Notes under the pieces: generated by a model
What the model was told of the DNA's origin: nothing
Databases searched by the model: none
Seen by the model: the letters and a program-made list of their open reading frames with translations, nothing else
Shown: piece after piece, positions 42,469 through 51,331 of the stretch
How positions within the stretch are numbered: position 1 is the first letter of the stretch
How the letters are laid out: each line of letters begins with the position of its first letter
Source: an uncultured Lachnospiraceae bacterium
GTDB taxonomy: Bacteria; Bacillota; Clostridia; Lachnospirales; Lachnospiraceae
Direction of reading: 5' to 3'
NCBI GenBank assembly: GCA_902793685.1
Contig: CADBEN010000002.1
Span: forward strand, 62,001 to 126,000
DNA length: 64,000 nucleotides
Translations under genes and position numbers: made by a program

Positions 42469-44055
42469 TCAGAAGATTCCGAGCAGCTTGCTGTAGGAGG
42501 TCAGAGCGCCTTCGGTCTGCTTCGCGAGGACCTTCTTCGCGAGGACCTTGCCCAGCTGGACGCCCTCCTGGTCGAAGCTGTTGATATTCCAGACAAAGCC
42601 CTGGAACATGACCTTGTTCTCGAAATGCGCAAGGATGGCGCCGAGTGCTTCCGGAGTCAGCTGGTCGCCGACGATGATGCTGGAGGGACGTCCGCCCTCG
42701 AAATACTTGTTCCTGTTTTCATCGTCCTTGCCGCAGGCAAAGGCCATGATCTGCGCCGCGACGTTCGCGCAGAGCTTCTGCTGGCTGGTGCTGTCCTGGA
42801 TGATCACATCGTTCGCCATCTGGCTCTTCTTAAAGCCGACGAACTGGATCGGGACGATGCCGGTGCCCTGGTGCAGGAGCTGGTAGAAGGAGTGCTGGCC
42901 GTTGGTTCCGGGCTCACCGAAAATGACCGGGCCGGTCTGATAGTCGATCTCCTCGCCGAAACGGTTCACGCTCTTGCCGTTGGACTCCATATCGAGCTGC
43001 TGGAGGTGTGCCGGGAAGCGGATGAGGGCCTGGGAGTAGGGCAGGACTGCAGTGATGCCGTAGCCGAGGAAGTTTCTCTCGTAGACACCGATCAGGGCAT
43101 CCATCAGAGCCGCGTTCTTCGTGATGTCCTTGTTCTTTCCGAGTTCATCCTCTGCAGCAGCGCCGTCCAGGATGCGCTGGAAGATCTCCGGACCGAAGGC
43201 CAGGGACAGGATCGCCGCGCCGACGCAGGAGGAGGAAGAATATCTTCCGCCGATATAGTCATCCATGTAGAAGGAATCCAGATAATCCGGGTTGCCTGCC
43301 AGCGGGGAGGTCTCGCTGGTGACCGCCACCATGTGCTTCGACGGATCCAGTCCGGCCTTCTTCAGAGCCTCCTTCACGAAGGTCTCGTTGGTCAGGGTCT
43401 CAAGGGTGGTTCCGGACTTGGAGACCAGGACGAACAGTGCGTGGGCAAGGTCAGTGCCGGCCAGGACCGCGGAAGCGTCGTCCGGGTCGACGTTGCTGAT
43501 GAACTTCGCTTCCATCTTGAAGCAGCCGTTCACCTTCGCCCAGTTCTCCAGCGCCATGTAGAGAGCGCGGGGGCCCAGGTCGCTGCCGCCGATGCCGATC
43601 TGCACTGCGGTGGTGAACTTCTCGCCCTTCTCGTTGACGATCTCGCCTGCATGGACCTTCGCCGCGAACTCGCCGGCTCTCTTCTGCTGTGCCACGTAGA
43701 ACTCTCTCTTGTTGACGCCGTCCGCAATGACGTCCTTGCCGAGCTGGCCGCGGCACAGCTGGTGCAGGACCATTCTCTTCTCACCGGTGTTGATGACTTC
43801 GCCGTTGTACAGCGCCTCATACTTCTCCGTGAGTTCAGCCTCGTCCGCGAGCTTCTGCAGCGCTGCGATGACGTAGGAATCGACCTGCTTCGCCGCATAG
43901 CTGTAGACCAGGCCTCCTGCCATCGGGACCTGATACTCCGCGACGCGGGCAGCTCCGCCCTCACCTGCCATGGCGGTCTTCAGACAGACCGGCTCCTTGG
44001 CAAGGGTCTCAAGGGTCTTGTACGAATCCAGCTTTGAAAAATTTGTCCACTGCAT
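42469..44055 (-). CDS. pgi: Glucose-6-phosphate isomerase
   Basis: A 528-residue cytosolic isomerase of glucose- and fructose-6-phosphate. Key stretches are GIGGSDLGPRAL, VLVSKSGTTLETLTNE and GGRYSSSSCVGA; the C-terminal catalytic Lys region is in NSFDQEGVQLGKVLAKK. Full length for the bacterial family. It links glycogen phosphorylase products to glycolysis and to fructose-6-phosphate, the substrate of GlmS at the right end of the window. Start ATG 44055 follows AAGGAGAGGATCACT. Confidence 0.96.
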   Translation of the reverse strand: MQWTNFSKLDSYKTLETLAKEPVCLKTAMAGEGGAARVAEYQVPMAGGLVYSYAAKQVDSYVIAALQKLADEAELTEKYEALYNGEVINTGEKRMVLHQLCRGQLGKDVIADGVNKREFYVAQQKRAGEFAAKVHAGEIVNEKGEKFTTAVQIGIGGSDLGPRALYMALENWAKVNGCFKMEAKFISNVDPDDASAVLAGTDLAHALFVLVSKSGTTLETLTNETFVKEALKKAGLDPSKHMVAVTSETSPLAGNPDYLDSFYMDDYIGGRYSSSSCVGAAILSLAFGPEIFQRILDGAAAEDELGKNKDITKNAALMDALIGVYERNFLGYGITAVLPYSQALIRFPAHLQQLDMESNGKSVNRFGEEIDYQTGPVIFGEPGTNGQHSFYQLLHQGTGIVPIQFVGFKKSQMANDVIIQDSTSQQKLCANVAAQIMAFACGKDDENRNKYFEGGRPSSIIVGDQLTPEALGAILAHFENKVMFQGFVWNINSFDQEGVQLGKVLAKKVLAKQTEGALTSYSKLLGIF

Positions 44056-44103
44056 AGTGATCCTCTCCTTTTCTGGTTTTTTCGTGTGTCGAAACGCTGC
44101 TTG

Positions 44104-45303
44104 TCAGTTGGTATAGTTATCAAAATATCCCTGGACCAGAACCACCGGGGTACCCTTGTCGCCGGATCCGCTGGTAAGGTCGCAGAGTGAACCGATGAGG
44201 TCGGTCAGCTGGCGCGGGGTCGTGCCCTGGGTCGCCATGGTGCCCTTCAGATTCGCGTCCTTCTTCCGGATGCTCTCGGAGATCGCCTCCTTCAGCGCCT
44301 CGCCGGACAGATTGCTGAAATCATTGTCCGCAAGGTACTTCAGCTTCAGCTCGTTCGGAGTGCCGATCAGGCCGTCGGTGTAGAACGGGGAGACCACCGG
44401 GTCCGCCAGCTCCCAGATCTTGCCCTGGGGATCCTTGAATGCGCCGTCGCCATAGACCATGACTTCGACCTTCTTCCCGGTCTTCTCAAGGATCTTCTTC
44501 TGAATGCTGTCGACCAGCGGCTGCGCGTCCCGCGGGAACAGCTTGACCCTGTCCTCCGTGGACTTGTTGGAGCCGAGGAGCCCGTACTTCTCATTGCATC
44601 CGGAACCGTTCACCGGAGCGTTCAGGATCTCGTCCAGGCTGCAGACCTTCTTTGCGCCAGCTGCCAGAAGGACCCTCTTGGTGCGCTTTCTGGTGTGAAT
44701 GTCGCAGTTCAGGATGCAGTCCGCGTAATTCAGGATGGCCTTCGCCTGGTTCGCGAAAATGATCTCCGGCTCTGCGCCGCACTCGCGGATCAGCTTCTCG
44801 TAGTAGTCCACATAGTCGACACCGGTGAACTCATGGACATTGTACCCGAACAGCTCGCGGTACTTTTCCAGGCTCAGCACATCGCTGTAGGGATTCACGC
44901 CCGACTCGTCGATCTGATCCTGGGTGACCAGAGCGTTTCCGACCTCGTCCGACGGATAGCTGAGCATCAGGACGACCTTCTTAGCGCCCTTCGCGATGCC
45001 GCGGAGGCAGATCGCGAAACGGTTCCGGGAAAGGATCGGGAAGATGACGCCGATGGTCTCTCCGCCAAGCTTGGTCCGGACATCCTCCGCGATATCTTCA
45101 ACGCCTGCATAGTTTCCCTGGGCTCTTGCGACAATGGACTCCGTCACCGCGATGACGTCGCGGTCGCGAAGCTCGAATCCCTCCGACTCTGCCGCCTCCA
45201 GCACGCTGTCCGTCACGATGACAGACAGGTCATCCCCTTCACGGATGATAGGACAGCGGATGCCGCGGGATACAGTTCCGACTCTTCTCTCTTTCTTGTC
45301 CAT
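44104..45303 (-). CDS. CofE-like protein (F420-0:gamma-glutamyl ligase family)
   Basis: A 399-residue protein whose sequence matches the PF01996 type, for example DVIAVTESIVARAQGNY, VMVYGDGAFKDPQGKIWELAD and a closing DLTSGSGDKGTP. In archaea and Actinobacteria CofE adds glutamate to coenzyme F420. I see no other F420 gene here, and most Clostridia lack F420, so the substrate is probably something else (inference). I use ATG 45303, with AAAGGAACG upstream, rather than 45333. The gene is downstream of the serA terminator-like hairpin and upstream of pgi, which follows after 48 bases. Confidence 0.82.
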   Translation of the reverse strand: MDKKERRVGTVSRGIRCPIIREGDDLSVIVTDSVLEAAESEGFELRDRDVIAVTESIVARAQGNYAGVEDIAEDVRTKLGGETIGVIFPILSRNRFAICLRGIAKGAKKVVLMLSYPSDEVGNALVTQDQIDESGVNPYSDVLSLEKYRELFGYNVHEFTGVDYVDYYEKLIRECGAEPEIIFANQAKAILNYADCILNCDIHTRKRTKRVLLAAGAKKVCSLDEILNAPVNGSGCNEKYGLLGSNKSTEDRVKLFPRDAQPLVDSIQKKILEKTGKKVEVMVYGDGAFKDPQGKIWELADPVVSPFYTDGLIGTPNELKLKYLADNDFSNLSGEALKEAISESIRKKDANLKGTMATQGTTPRQLTDLIGSLCDLTSGSGDKGTPVVLVQGYFDNYTN

Positions 45304-45360
45304 GTGAACGTTCCTTTCTGCAGAACAATGCATAGCTTAACATTATAATTATATCTGATA

Positions 45361-45386
45361 GGCGGAACGCCATCAAGCGTTCCGCC
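45361..45386 (-). terminator. Hairpin after serA, weak terminator
   Basis: GGCGGAACGC/GCGTTCCGCC, a 10-bp stem with loop CATCAA, 19 bases after the serA stop. The minus side lacks a U-run, so termination would be inefficient; TATAAT-like sequences after it may start cofE transcription. Confidence 0.45.
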
Positions 45387-45404
45387 CGACCAAAGCGAAG
45401 GGAA

Positions 45405-46586
45405 TCAGCTGTTTGTCACGACCCGGCGCACGCGGAGCACGCCGTCGATCTCCTTCAGCCGCTCCACCGTATCGTGTGGCATGGGAGCGTCCAGATCCAG
45501 CAGCGTGTACTCATAATTGCCCTTGCTCTTGGAGTGGAGACTCTCGATGTTCAGTCCGTTCTTTCCGAAGAAGGAAGCGATCTGGGAGATCATGTTCGGG
45601 ATGTTCCGGTGCAGGATGGCGACTCTCGCCTCCGTGCGGCAGATGCCGGCATCCAGATCCGGATAGTTCACGGAGTGGCGGATGTTGCCGTTGTCCAGGT
45701 AGTCCTGAAGCTCCCGGACTGCCATGACAGCGCAGTTGTCCTCAGCCTCTTCCGTGCTGGCGCCGAGATGGGGAAGGATGACCGCGTTCTTCATCTTCGC
45801 GGAGACCGGGTTCGGGAAATCGGAAACGTAGGTCTTCACATGACCGCTCTCCAGCGCCTCCGCCATGGCTTCCTCATCCACCAGCTCATCCCGCGCAAAG
45901 TTCAGGAAGCGGACCCCGTCCTTCATCCGGGCGATGGCATCCCGGTCCACCATGTGCCGGGTGGACTTCATGAAGGGAACGTGGATGGTGATATAGTCGG
46001 CGTTCGCGCAGAGCTCCTCCAGCTGCTGGACATAGATGACCTGGCGGTTCAGGTTCCAGGCGGAATCCACAGATACGTAAGGATCATAGCCGCAGACCTT
46101 CATGCCCAGCTCCACCGCGGCGTTGGCGACCATGACGCCGATGGCGCCGAGTCCGATGACGCCGAGGGTCTTCCCGGCGATCTCGATGCCGGCAAAGGCC
46201 TTTTTCGCCTTTTCCGCCTTTTTCTTCAGATCCTCCGCGTCCGCATTCTCACGGACCCAGTCTGCGCCGTCCACGATGCCGCGGGAGGCAAGCATCAGTC
46301 CGGCGATGGTCAGTTCCTTCACCGCGTTGGCGTTGGCGCCCGGGGTGTTGAACACGATGATGCCGGCTTCCGCGCAGCGGTCCAGCGGGATATTGTTGAC
46401 ACCTGCGCCGGCCCGGGCGATGGCACGGAGTTCTGCCGGGAATTCCATGTTCAGCATATCCGCCGAGCGGACCAGCACGCCCTGTGCATGCTCCATGTTG
46501 TCAGTCAGGGTATAGCCTTCGCGGAAGCAGTCTGTTCCCACGCGGCTGATGTTGTTGAGGCAGCAGACTTTTCTGTCCTTCATCAT
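45405..46586 (-). CDS. serA: D-3-phosphoglycerate dehydrogenase
   Basis: A 393-residue NAD-dependent dehydrogenase. The nucleotide fold is TLGVIGLGAIGVMVANAA; catalytic residues are Arg in FARDELVDE, Glu (ASTEEAE) and His in LPHLGAST. The C-terminal ACT-like domain (about residues 310-393) ends LRVRRVVTNS and suggests serine feedback. It oxidises 3-phosphoglycerate in serine synthesis. Start ATG 46586 (a second ATG follows) has AAAGGAGGAAAATC; the TTG/ATG further upstream is unlikely. Other ser genes are not in this window. Confidence 0.93.
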   Translation of the reverse strand: MMKDRKVCCLNNISRVGTDCFREGYTLTDNMEHAQGVLVRSADMLNMEFPAELRAIARAGAGVNNIPLDRCAEAGIIVFNTPGANANAVKELTIAGLMLASRGIVDGADWVRENADAEDLKKKAEKAKKAFAGIEIAGKTLGVIGLGAIGVMVANAAVELGMKVCGYDPYVSVDSAWNLNRQVIYVQQLEELCANADYITIHVPFMKSTRHMVDRDAIARMKDGVRFLNFARDELVDEEAMAEALESGHVKTYVSDFPNPVSAKMKNAVILPHLGASTEEAEDNCAVMAVRELQDYLDNGNIRHSVNYPDLDAGICRTEARVAILHRNIPNMISQIASFFGKNGLNIESLHSKSKGNYEYTLLDLDAPMPHDTVERLKEIDGVLRVRRVVTNS

Positions 46587-46645
46587 GATTTTCCTCCTTT
46601 GCAAAAAATCAATGGTATTCTATCACATTGCCGGAAATAATGTAG

Positions 46646-46651
46646 TATAAT
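46646..46651 (+). promoter_or_regulatory. Putative -10 box of the HPr gene
   Basis: TATAAT preceded by TAGT, 57 bases before the start codon; the -35 region is weak. Confidence 0.4.
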
Positions 46652-46707
46652 GTAGCCAGGAACCTCGTTCCATGAGTTAAATTCTTTCAAAAAGGAGACA
46701 CATTATC

Positions 46708-46971
46708 ATGATTGAGCGCAAGTATGTTATCGTCGATCCCGTTGGTTTCCACGCAAGACCCGCAGGAGCACTCGCGAAGGTTCTGAAGCCGGTTGCCAGC
46801 ACAATTACCGTCGAGAAGGACGGCAAGACCGCTGACATGAAGAAGCTGATGAAGGTCATGGGCCTTGGAATCAAGCAGGGCAATGAGATCACCGTCACCA
46901 TCGACGGCGCGGACGAGGCTGATGTCGCAGCTCTGCTCGACAGCTTCCTGAAGGAGAACGGCCTGATCTGA
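46708..46971 (+). CDS. HPr-like phosphocarrier, His15 present, residue 46 is Lys
   Basis: An 87-residue HPr of the phosphotransferase system. H15 in VGFHARPAG is the site phosphorylated by enzyme I. The regulatory Ser46 of Bacillus HPr is replaced by K46 in ADMKKLMKVMGLG, so it should not be a substrate of HPr kinase, and the catabolite co-repressor role is likely lost. It has a strong AAGGAGACACATTATC site, a promoter and a terminator of its own, so it is an independent single-gene unit. The second HPr at 49609-49878 keeps Ser46. Confidence 0.93.
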   Translation: MIERKYVIVDPVGFHARPAGALAKVLKPVASTITVEKDGKTADMKKLMKVMGLGIKQGNEITVTIDGADEADVAALLDSFLKENGLI

Positions 46972-46993
46972 CCATTACGAATGTATCAAAATA

Positions 46994-47026
46994 GATCCGG
47001 AAAGCCGAGCTTTCCGGATCTTTTAT
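46994..47026. terminator. Terminator of the HPr gene
   Basis: GATCCGGAAAGC/GCTTTCCGGATC with a three-base loop followed by TTTTATG on the plus strand. It also has TATTTTG on the minus side, so it could stop transcription converging from hisC. Confidence 0.88.
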
Positions 47027-47138
47027 GTATCATCCCACGCTCCGGGTGTAGATGACGACATCGCCCTCCTTCTCCGGAAGGAAGGCATCGCTTTTCTCCT
47101 TTCCGCCCTTTCCGGGGCAAAGACTTAAGGTGACCCCC

Positions 47139-48206
47139 TCAGGATCCCTGTTTCGCGAGATACTGTTTCACATACCCGAGGAAAGTGTCCATCTCCTCGT
47201 CCGTGCCGATGGAGATGCGGAGATAATCCCTGATGAGGGGTTTGTTGAAGTAGCGGACAAAGATCCCATCTGCCCGCATCGCCTCAAACAGCTTCTTCGC
47301 GTCCGTTCCTTCCCGCTTCGCGAAGATGAAATTTGATTTCGAGTCCCCGAAGGTGAATCCCAGGGCGGAGAGCTCTTTCTTCACCCGCTCCCGGGTCGCG
47401 ATGACCTTTGCCGTCGACTCCTCAAAATATGCCCGGTCTTTCATGACGGCCGCGCCAAGCAGGATCGACGGCGTGGTCATCGTATATGAATTGTAGGAGT
47501 TCTTCACACAGTTCAGTGCGTTGATCAGGGAAGGGTGTCCCATGGCGAAGCCGATACGGACGCCTGCAAAGGCACGGCTCTTCGAGAAGGTCTGGACCAC
47601 CAGAAGGTTCTCGTACTTCTCCGTCAGCGGGAGGGCGCTCCGGGCGCCGAAGTCCACATAGGCCTCGTCCACGATCACCACAGATTCCTGGTTTGCCTTC
47701 ACGATCTCCTCGATGAGATCCCGGGAAAGCTCGACTCCCGTCGGCGCGTTGGGGTTCGCGATCACGATCCCGCCGTTCGGCTTCATATAATCTTCCGGGA
47801 CGATCCGGAAGTCCTTGTCCAGCGGCTGCGTCTCATACGGTACCCGGAACAGGTCCGCCCATACATCATAGAAGGAATAAGTGATATTCGGGAAAAGGAC
47901 CGGCTTCGGGCCGTTGAAAAACGTCAGGAACGCCATGCCGAGCACATCGTCGGAGCCCACGCCGACAAAGACCCTGTCCGGGCAGATACCATAGTACTCC
48001 GCGATTGCATCCCTGAGCAGAGACGAGTCCGGATCCGGATACTTTCTGAGAAGGGCAGGATCCATGGACCGCAGCACTTCCGCAGCCGCCGGGGACGGCG
48101 GATAGGGATTCTCGTTCGTGTTCAGTTTGATCACCCGGGGGTTCTTCGGCTGTTCGCCGGGCGTGTATGGTTCCACCTTGCGGAAATTCGCTTCCCATGC
48201 TCTCAT
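47139..48206 (-). CDS. hisC: Histidinol-phosphate aminotransferase family
   Basis: A 355-residue class I/II PLP aminotransferase. The PLP Lys is in TFSKSRAFAGVRIGF, the cofactor Asp region in VDEAYVDFG, and LNTNENPYPPSP is the family opening. The start at ATG 48206, MRAWEANFRKVEPYTPG, has AAGGAG ten bases away; the ATG at 48215 is too close to the same site. It catalyses transamination of imidazole acetol phosphate in histidine synthesis; the absence of other his genes nearby means a broader aminotransferase role cannot be excluded. Confidence 0.9.
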   Translation of the reverse strand: MRAWEANFRKVEPYTPGEQPKNPRVIKLNTNENPYPPSPAAAEVLRSMDPALLRKYPDPDSSLLRDAIAEYYGICPDRVFVGVGSDDVLGMAFLTFFNGPKPVLFPNITYSFYDVWADLFRVPYETQPLDKDFRIVPEDYMKPNGGIVIANPNAPTGVELSRDLIEEIVKANQESVVIVDEAYVDFGARSALPLTEKYENLLVVQTFSKSRAFAGVRIGFAMGHPSLINALNCVKNSYNSYTMTTPSILLGAAVMKDRAYFEESTAKVIATRERVKKELSALGFTFGDSKSNFIFAKREGTDAKKLFEAMRADGIFVRYFNKPLIRDYLRISIGTDEEMDTFLGYVKQYLAKQGS

Positions 48207-48328
48207 ATATTCCATTCTCCTTATCCGCCGGCACCTGTTCCAGGGGCCGGCATAATATTCCGTCTTACATTTTTTATCCCGGGTCCGCACGGAAAATACC
48301 GCCTCTCCGGCAGTGTCCTATTCTTTCC

Positions 48329-49609
48329 TCAGCGCCCGCGTCGTCCGCAGAACAGCGCCACCGCAAGGGTCTCAGCGAAGTAGAACCAGGTCGCGGGGTT
48401 CGAGAACCAGGTCGTGAAGAAGGAAAGACTCAGATACACGGCGATCTGTGCAAAAAAGACGCAGACCGCCGGCCCGTGGTCCTCCCCGATCCGCTTCTCC
48501 AGAAAATAACAGAGTCCGCCGAGAATACCGGAGAAAAGCACCACGCCTGTGGTTCCGAAATCATACCAGGCATCATAGAAGAGCGTCAGGGTCGTGAGCT
48601 CGGTCTTTGTCACGAACAGCGGGCTGGACACCAGCTGCGGGAACACGAACTTCAGCCCCGTCAGGGCCCAGAGCGGATAGAGGCTCCGGATGCCGAAGGT
48701 ATGATGCGTAAGATCCCGGATCAGGCAGTTCAGGTTGTCGTAATTGTTGGCGATATAAATATAGGGCTGGCTGATGAAGATCGGATAATTCCGCTTCATC
48801 TCAAAGATCCCGTTCAGGTACTCCACACTGTGGCTCCGCGCCACGGTCAGGATAACATACAGGACCAGCAAAGCCGCAGCGCATGCGGCGCCGGCCGCGG
48901 CAGGAACCCGGTTCCGCCCCGTGATCAGCAGCGTTATCCCGGCAAACATGGCCGCCAGTATCATCTGGGAGCGGGACACACAGAGCACAGGGATCAGGAA
49001 CGAAAGAAAGATACAGAAGCGGACGATGTTCCTTTCCCGCAGCGGAGCTCCCGGTTCGGCGGCGGTCCAGACAGCCGCGAACGCAGGCACCAGGACACAG
49101 GACACGGTAAAATAGTGGACGCCGCTGATATGGAAATAAGAATACGCGTGGGGCACCCCCCGCACCAGGAGGGGAACATATCCCAGCAGGAACGCTTCCA
49201 GCAAAAAGGCGCACAGGGAGATTCCGGTGATGATGACGATGGAAAGAAACAGTCTGCCGCGCCGCACCCCGTTCAGCCGTCCGGGGGCCGCTCCCCGCAC
49301 CGCGGGGCCGTTCCGGAGTCTGAGCCATTCCACCGCCAGCCAGAAGGCCGCGTAGGCCAGAAACAGGACCGCCCAGGTCATAAGTTCCCAGTCCGTCTGC
49401 AGGCGGGAAAGCTTCAGACACGCCAGTCCCTGTCCGCCCACAAAGCTCAGGGAAAACAGCGCCCGGAGACGCACCGGAAGCCCCGGTCCCCGCATATCCT
49501 GCGCAAACAGGACGAGGGCGGCAAAGATTAAAACAATCCCGGATAAAGCATACAGCGATATCCGGGAAAAAAGCATGCCTGCCGCGTAGCAGATCATATA
49601 AACTGTCAT
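48329..49609 (-). CDS. Polytopic membrane protein, oligosaccharide repeat-unit polymerase-like
   Basis: A 426-residue protein with about eleven hydrophobic helices and a large loop region near residues 230-300 (for example NYPIFISQPYIYIANNYDNL), the pattern of O-antigen or capsule polymerases (Wzy-like), a family recognised more by topology than by motifs. Its ATG overlaps the stop of the HPr gene at 49609-49878 (TAATG), so it is translationally coupled to that gene. A lone polymerase with no surrounding glycosyltransferases is odd. It may join repeat units made elsewhere. Wzy assignment is tentative. Confidence 0.6.
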   Translation of the reverse strand: MTVYMICYAAGMLFSRISLYALSGIVLIFAALVLFAQDMRGPGLPVRLRALFSLSFVGGQGLACLKLSRLQTDWELMTWAVLFLAYAAFWLAVEWLRLRNGPAVRGAAPGRLNGVRRGRLFLSIVIITGISLCAFLLEAFLLGYVPLLVRGVPHAYSYFHISGVHYFTVSCVLVPAFAAVWTAAEPGAPLRERNIVRFCIFLSFLIPVLCVSRSQMILAAMFAGITLLITGRNRVPAAAGAACAAALLVLYVILTVARSHSVEYLNGIFEMKRNYPIFISQPYIYIANNYDNLNCLIRDLTHHTFGIRSLYPLWALTGLKFVFPQLVSSPLFVTKTELTTLTLFYDAWYDFGTTGVVLFSGILGGLCYFLEKRIGEDHGPAVCVFFAQIAVYLSLSFFTTWFSNPATWFYFAETLAVALFCGRRGR

Positions 49610-49878
49610 TATTCATCCTCTCCGAATGCCAGTTCCGTCAATTCCACGACAGCCTCCAGCGCTGCTTCCTCGTCCGGACCGGAGCAGCGGTATTCCACCT
49701 CTTCCCCGTATTTCACGCAGGCGCCGAGGACGCTGAGCACGCTCTTCGCGTTGGCTTCAGTGTCCCTGCACACCAGCTGGATCTTTGATCTGTATTTCAG
49801 CGCTTCCTTACAGAGATTTCCCGCAGGTCTCAGGTGAAGCCCGCCCGGATTGATGACCGTGACCTTCCGGCTTACCAT
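49609..49878 (-). CDS. HPr-family protein with His15 and Ser46
   Basis: An 89-residue HPr-like protein. H15 in GGLHLRPAG and S46 in AKSVLSVLG are both retained at the classical positions, so both the enzyme I and HPr-kinase sites could exist. The HPr fold length is normal with a short acidic tail. It follows cdaR by 70 bases and overlaps the polymerase-like gene. With one HPr in the same window lacking Ser46, this copy could be the one that carries catabolite signalling (inference). Confidence 0.85.
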   Translation of the reverse strand: MVSRKVTVINPGGLHLRPAGNLCKEALKYRSKIQLVCRDTEANAKSVLSVLGACVKYGEEVEYRCSGPDEEAALEAVVELTELAFGEDE

Positions 49879-49948
49879 AGTATCCTCCTCAAATCACTCT
49901 GTTTTTTTATCCCAGAGGGAGAAGACCCCCACTGAGATAAACGCTACT

Positions 49949-51331
49949 TTATTGCGTTTCCTCCGCCTCCCCGGCTGTCTCAGTGTCTGCCTCAGTGTCA
50001 GTGTCTGTATCCGTGTCTGTATCTGTGTCAGACTCCTGCTCTGCCTCCGAAGCCGTCGCCTCGTCCGCACCCGGGATCGCGGCTCCCGGGCCGTCCGCCA
50101 TGTCGCTCACGACCACCGTGAAAGGCGTTACGGAAGCGATCGCGGTATTTGCAGGCGTCGTCAGTTCCAGGGATCCCGAATTCAGTCCGAACTCCATGTC
50201 TTCCACGTTCAGAACGGCATTCAGGTCCGAAGGCTGCACCGTGCGGAGATCATCCGGCAATCCGCTGAGCTCCACGGAAATGATCTCCGGTGCCAGCGTA
50301 TAGACGTACCCGTCTCTCCGGTTCTCCACTCTGATCCCGTTGTCGAGAGAAAGCTGGAAAGCCTGCGTGTTCAGCGGCTCCACCTTCAGAGTCAGCTGGA
50401 CGTCGGAGTTTCCGATGATCGAAACTCCGGGCGGCAGATAATTGTTCAGATCCACCGAGATGATCTTGTCCTGGGTGGAGTTGTTCACACTGATCTCGCT
50501 TCCGGAGACCGTCAGGGAATCCAGCTTGTCCAGGATGCTTCGCTCTCCGACCACGCCGATAGATTTCACCGAGCACTCCACTCCGGTGAAGCGGTAGCCC
50601 GGGGCAGCCTGTCCTTCTGCCTGGAAATCAAGGGCCAGGGTCTTTCCCCTCAGCATATGGATCTTGTAGGACACCATTTCCGGATCTGTCGTAAGACGGT
50701 TGTCCGTGATCTCAAAGCGGTTCCCGTTCGCGTCAAAGAAGGTGATGGGCGCACTGCCCTCCAGGTCTCCGGATGCGCCGGTGACGTCCACCTCCACGCC
50801 CACGGAACTGATACGTCCGACAATGGAGACCGGCCCGCTCACCATGACCGTCTGGGGATCCACCGTCATGCTGCCAACGGAGAACCCCTCTGCCGGCGTT
50901 CCCAGGACACGGGTCGCCAGGCTGAAGCTCTTGTTCTGCAGATCCTCCGTGCTGACCTGGAGGCTGGCGGGCCGCACGGTGGGCGTCCCGATGATCAGCT
51001 CGCGGTTACCGGTAACCTCCACCTCCACCGGCACGGAACCGGTGACTGTGTAAAGCGCTGCCATATCTGCCGTCGCGCGGAAGTTGTCTTCGCTGATCCT
51101 GTAGGCATCCCGGGTCCGGACCTTATAGGAAACGGTCACGGAATCGCCGCCGACGACCGTATATGTCTTCCCGGCATTGGTCAGAAGTTTCCCGTTCAGG
51201 ATGGTCACCGGAACCGTTTTCGACCGGATCACCTCCGGATTGGAGATATTGACGACCGTAGCCCAGATCAGGAACGCCACAACGACGGAGACCAGCTTCA
51301 GCGCCAGATTATTGGTCAGTTTTCCTTTCAT
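49949..51331 (-). CDS. cdaR: CdaR/YbbR-domain protein, regulator of diadenylate cyclase
   Basis: A 460-residue membrane-anchored protein. An N-terminal helix LALKLVSVVVAFLIWATVV is followed by four YbbR-type beta repeats facing outside (for example VTILNGKLLTNAG, VDPQTVMVSGPVS, GVVGERSILDKLDS, LAPEIISVELSGL). CdaR relatives modulate CdaA, and the gene starts 23 bases inside cdaA. The last 30 residues are an acidic Thr/Asp-rich tail (ESDTDTDTDTDTDTE) encoded by a run of degenerate 6-base repeats. It starts at ATG 51331. Confidence 0.93.
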   Translation of the reverse strand: MKGKLTNNLALKLVSVVVAFLIWATVVNISNPEVIRSKTVPVTILNGKLLTNAGKTYTVVGGDSVTVSYKVRTRDAYRISEDNFRATADMAALYTVTGSVPVEVEVTGNRELIIGTPTVRPASLQVSTEDLQNKSFSLATRVLGTPAEGFSVGSMTVDPQTVMVSGPVSIVGRISSVGVEVDVTGASGDLEGSAPITFFDANGNRFEITDNRLTTDPEMVSYKIHMLRGKTLALDFQAEGQAAPGYRFTGVECSVKSIGVVGERSILDKLDSLTVSGSEISVNNSTQDKIISVDLNNYLPPGVSIIGNSDVQLTLKVEPLNTQAFQLSLDNGIRVENRRDGYVYTLAPEIISVELSGLPDDLRTVQPSDLNAVLNVEDMEFGLNSGSLELTTPANTAIASVTPFTVVVSDMADGPGAAIPGADEATASEAEQESDTDTDTDTDTDTEADTETAGEAEETQ

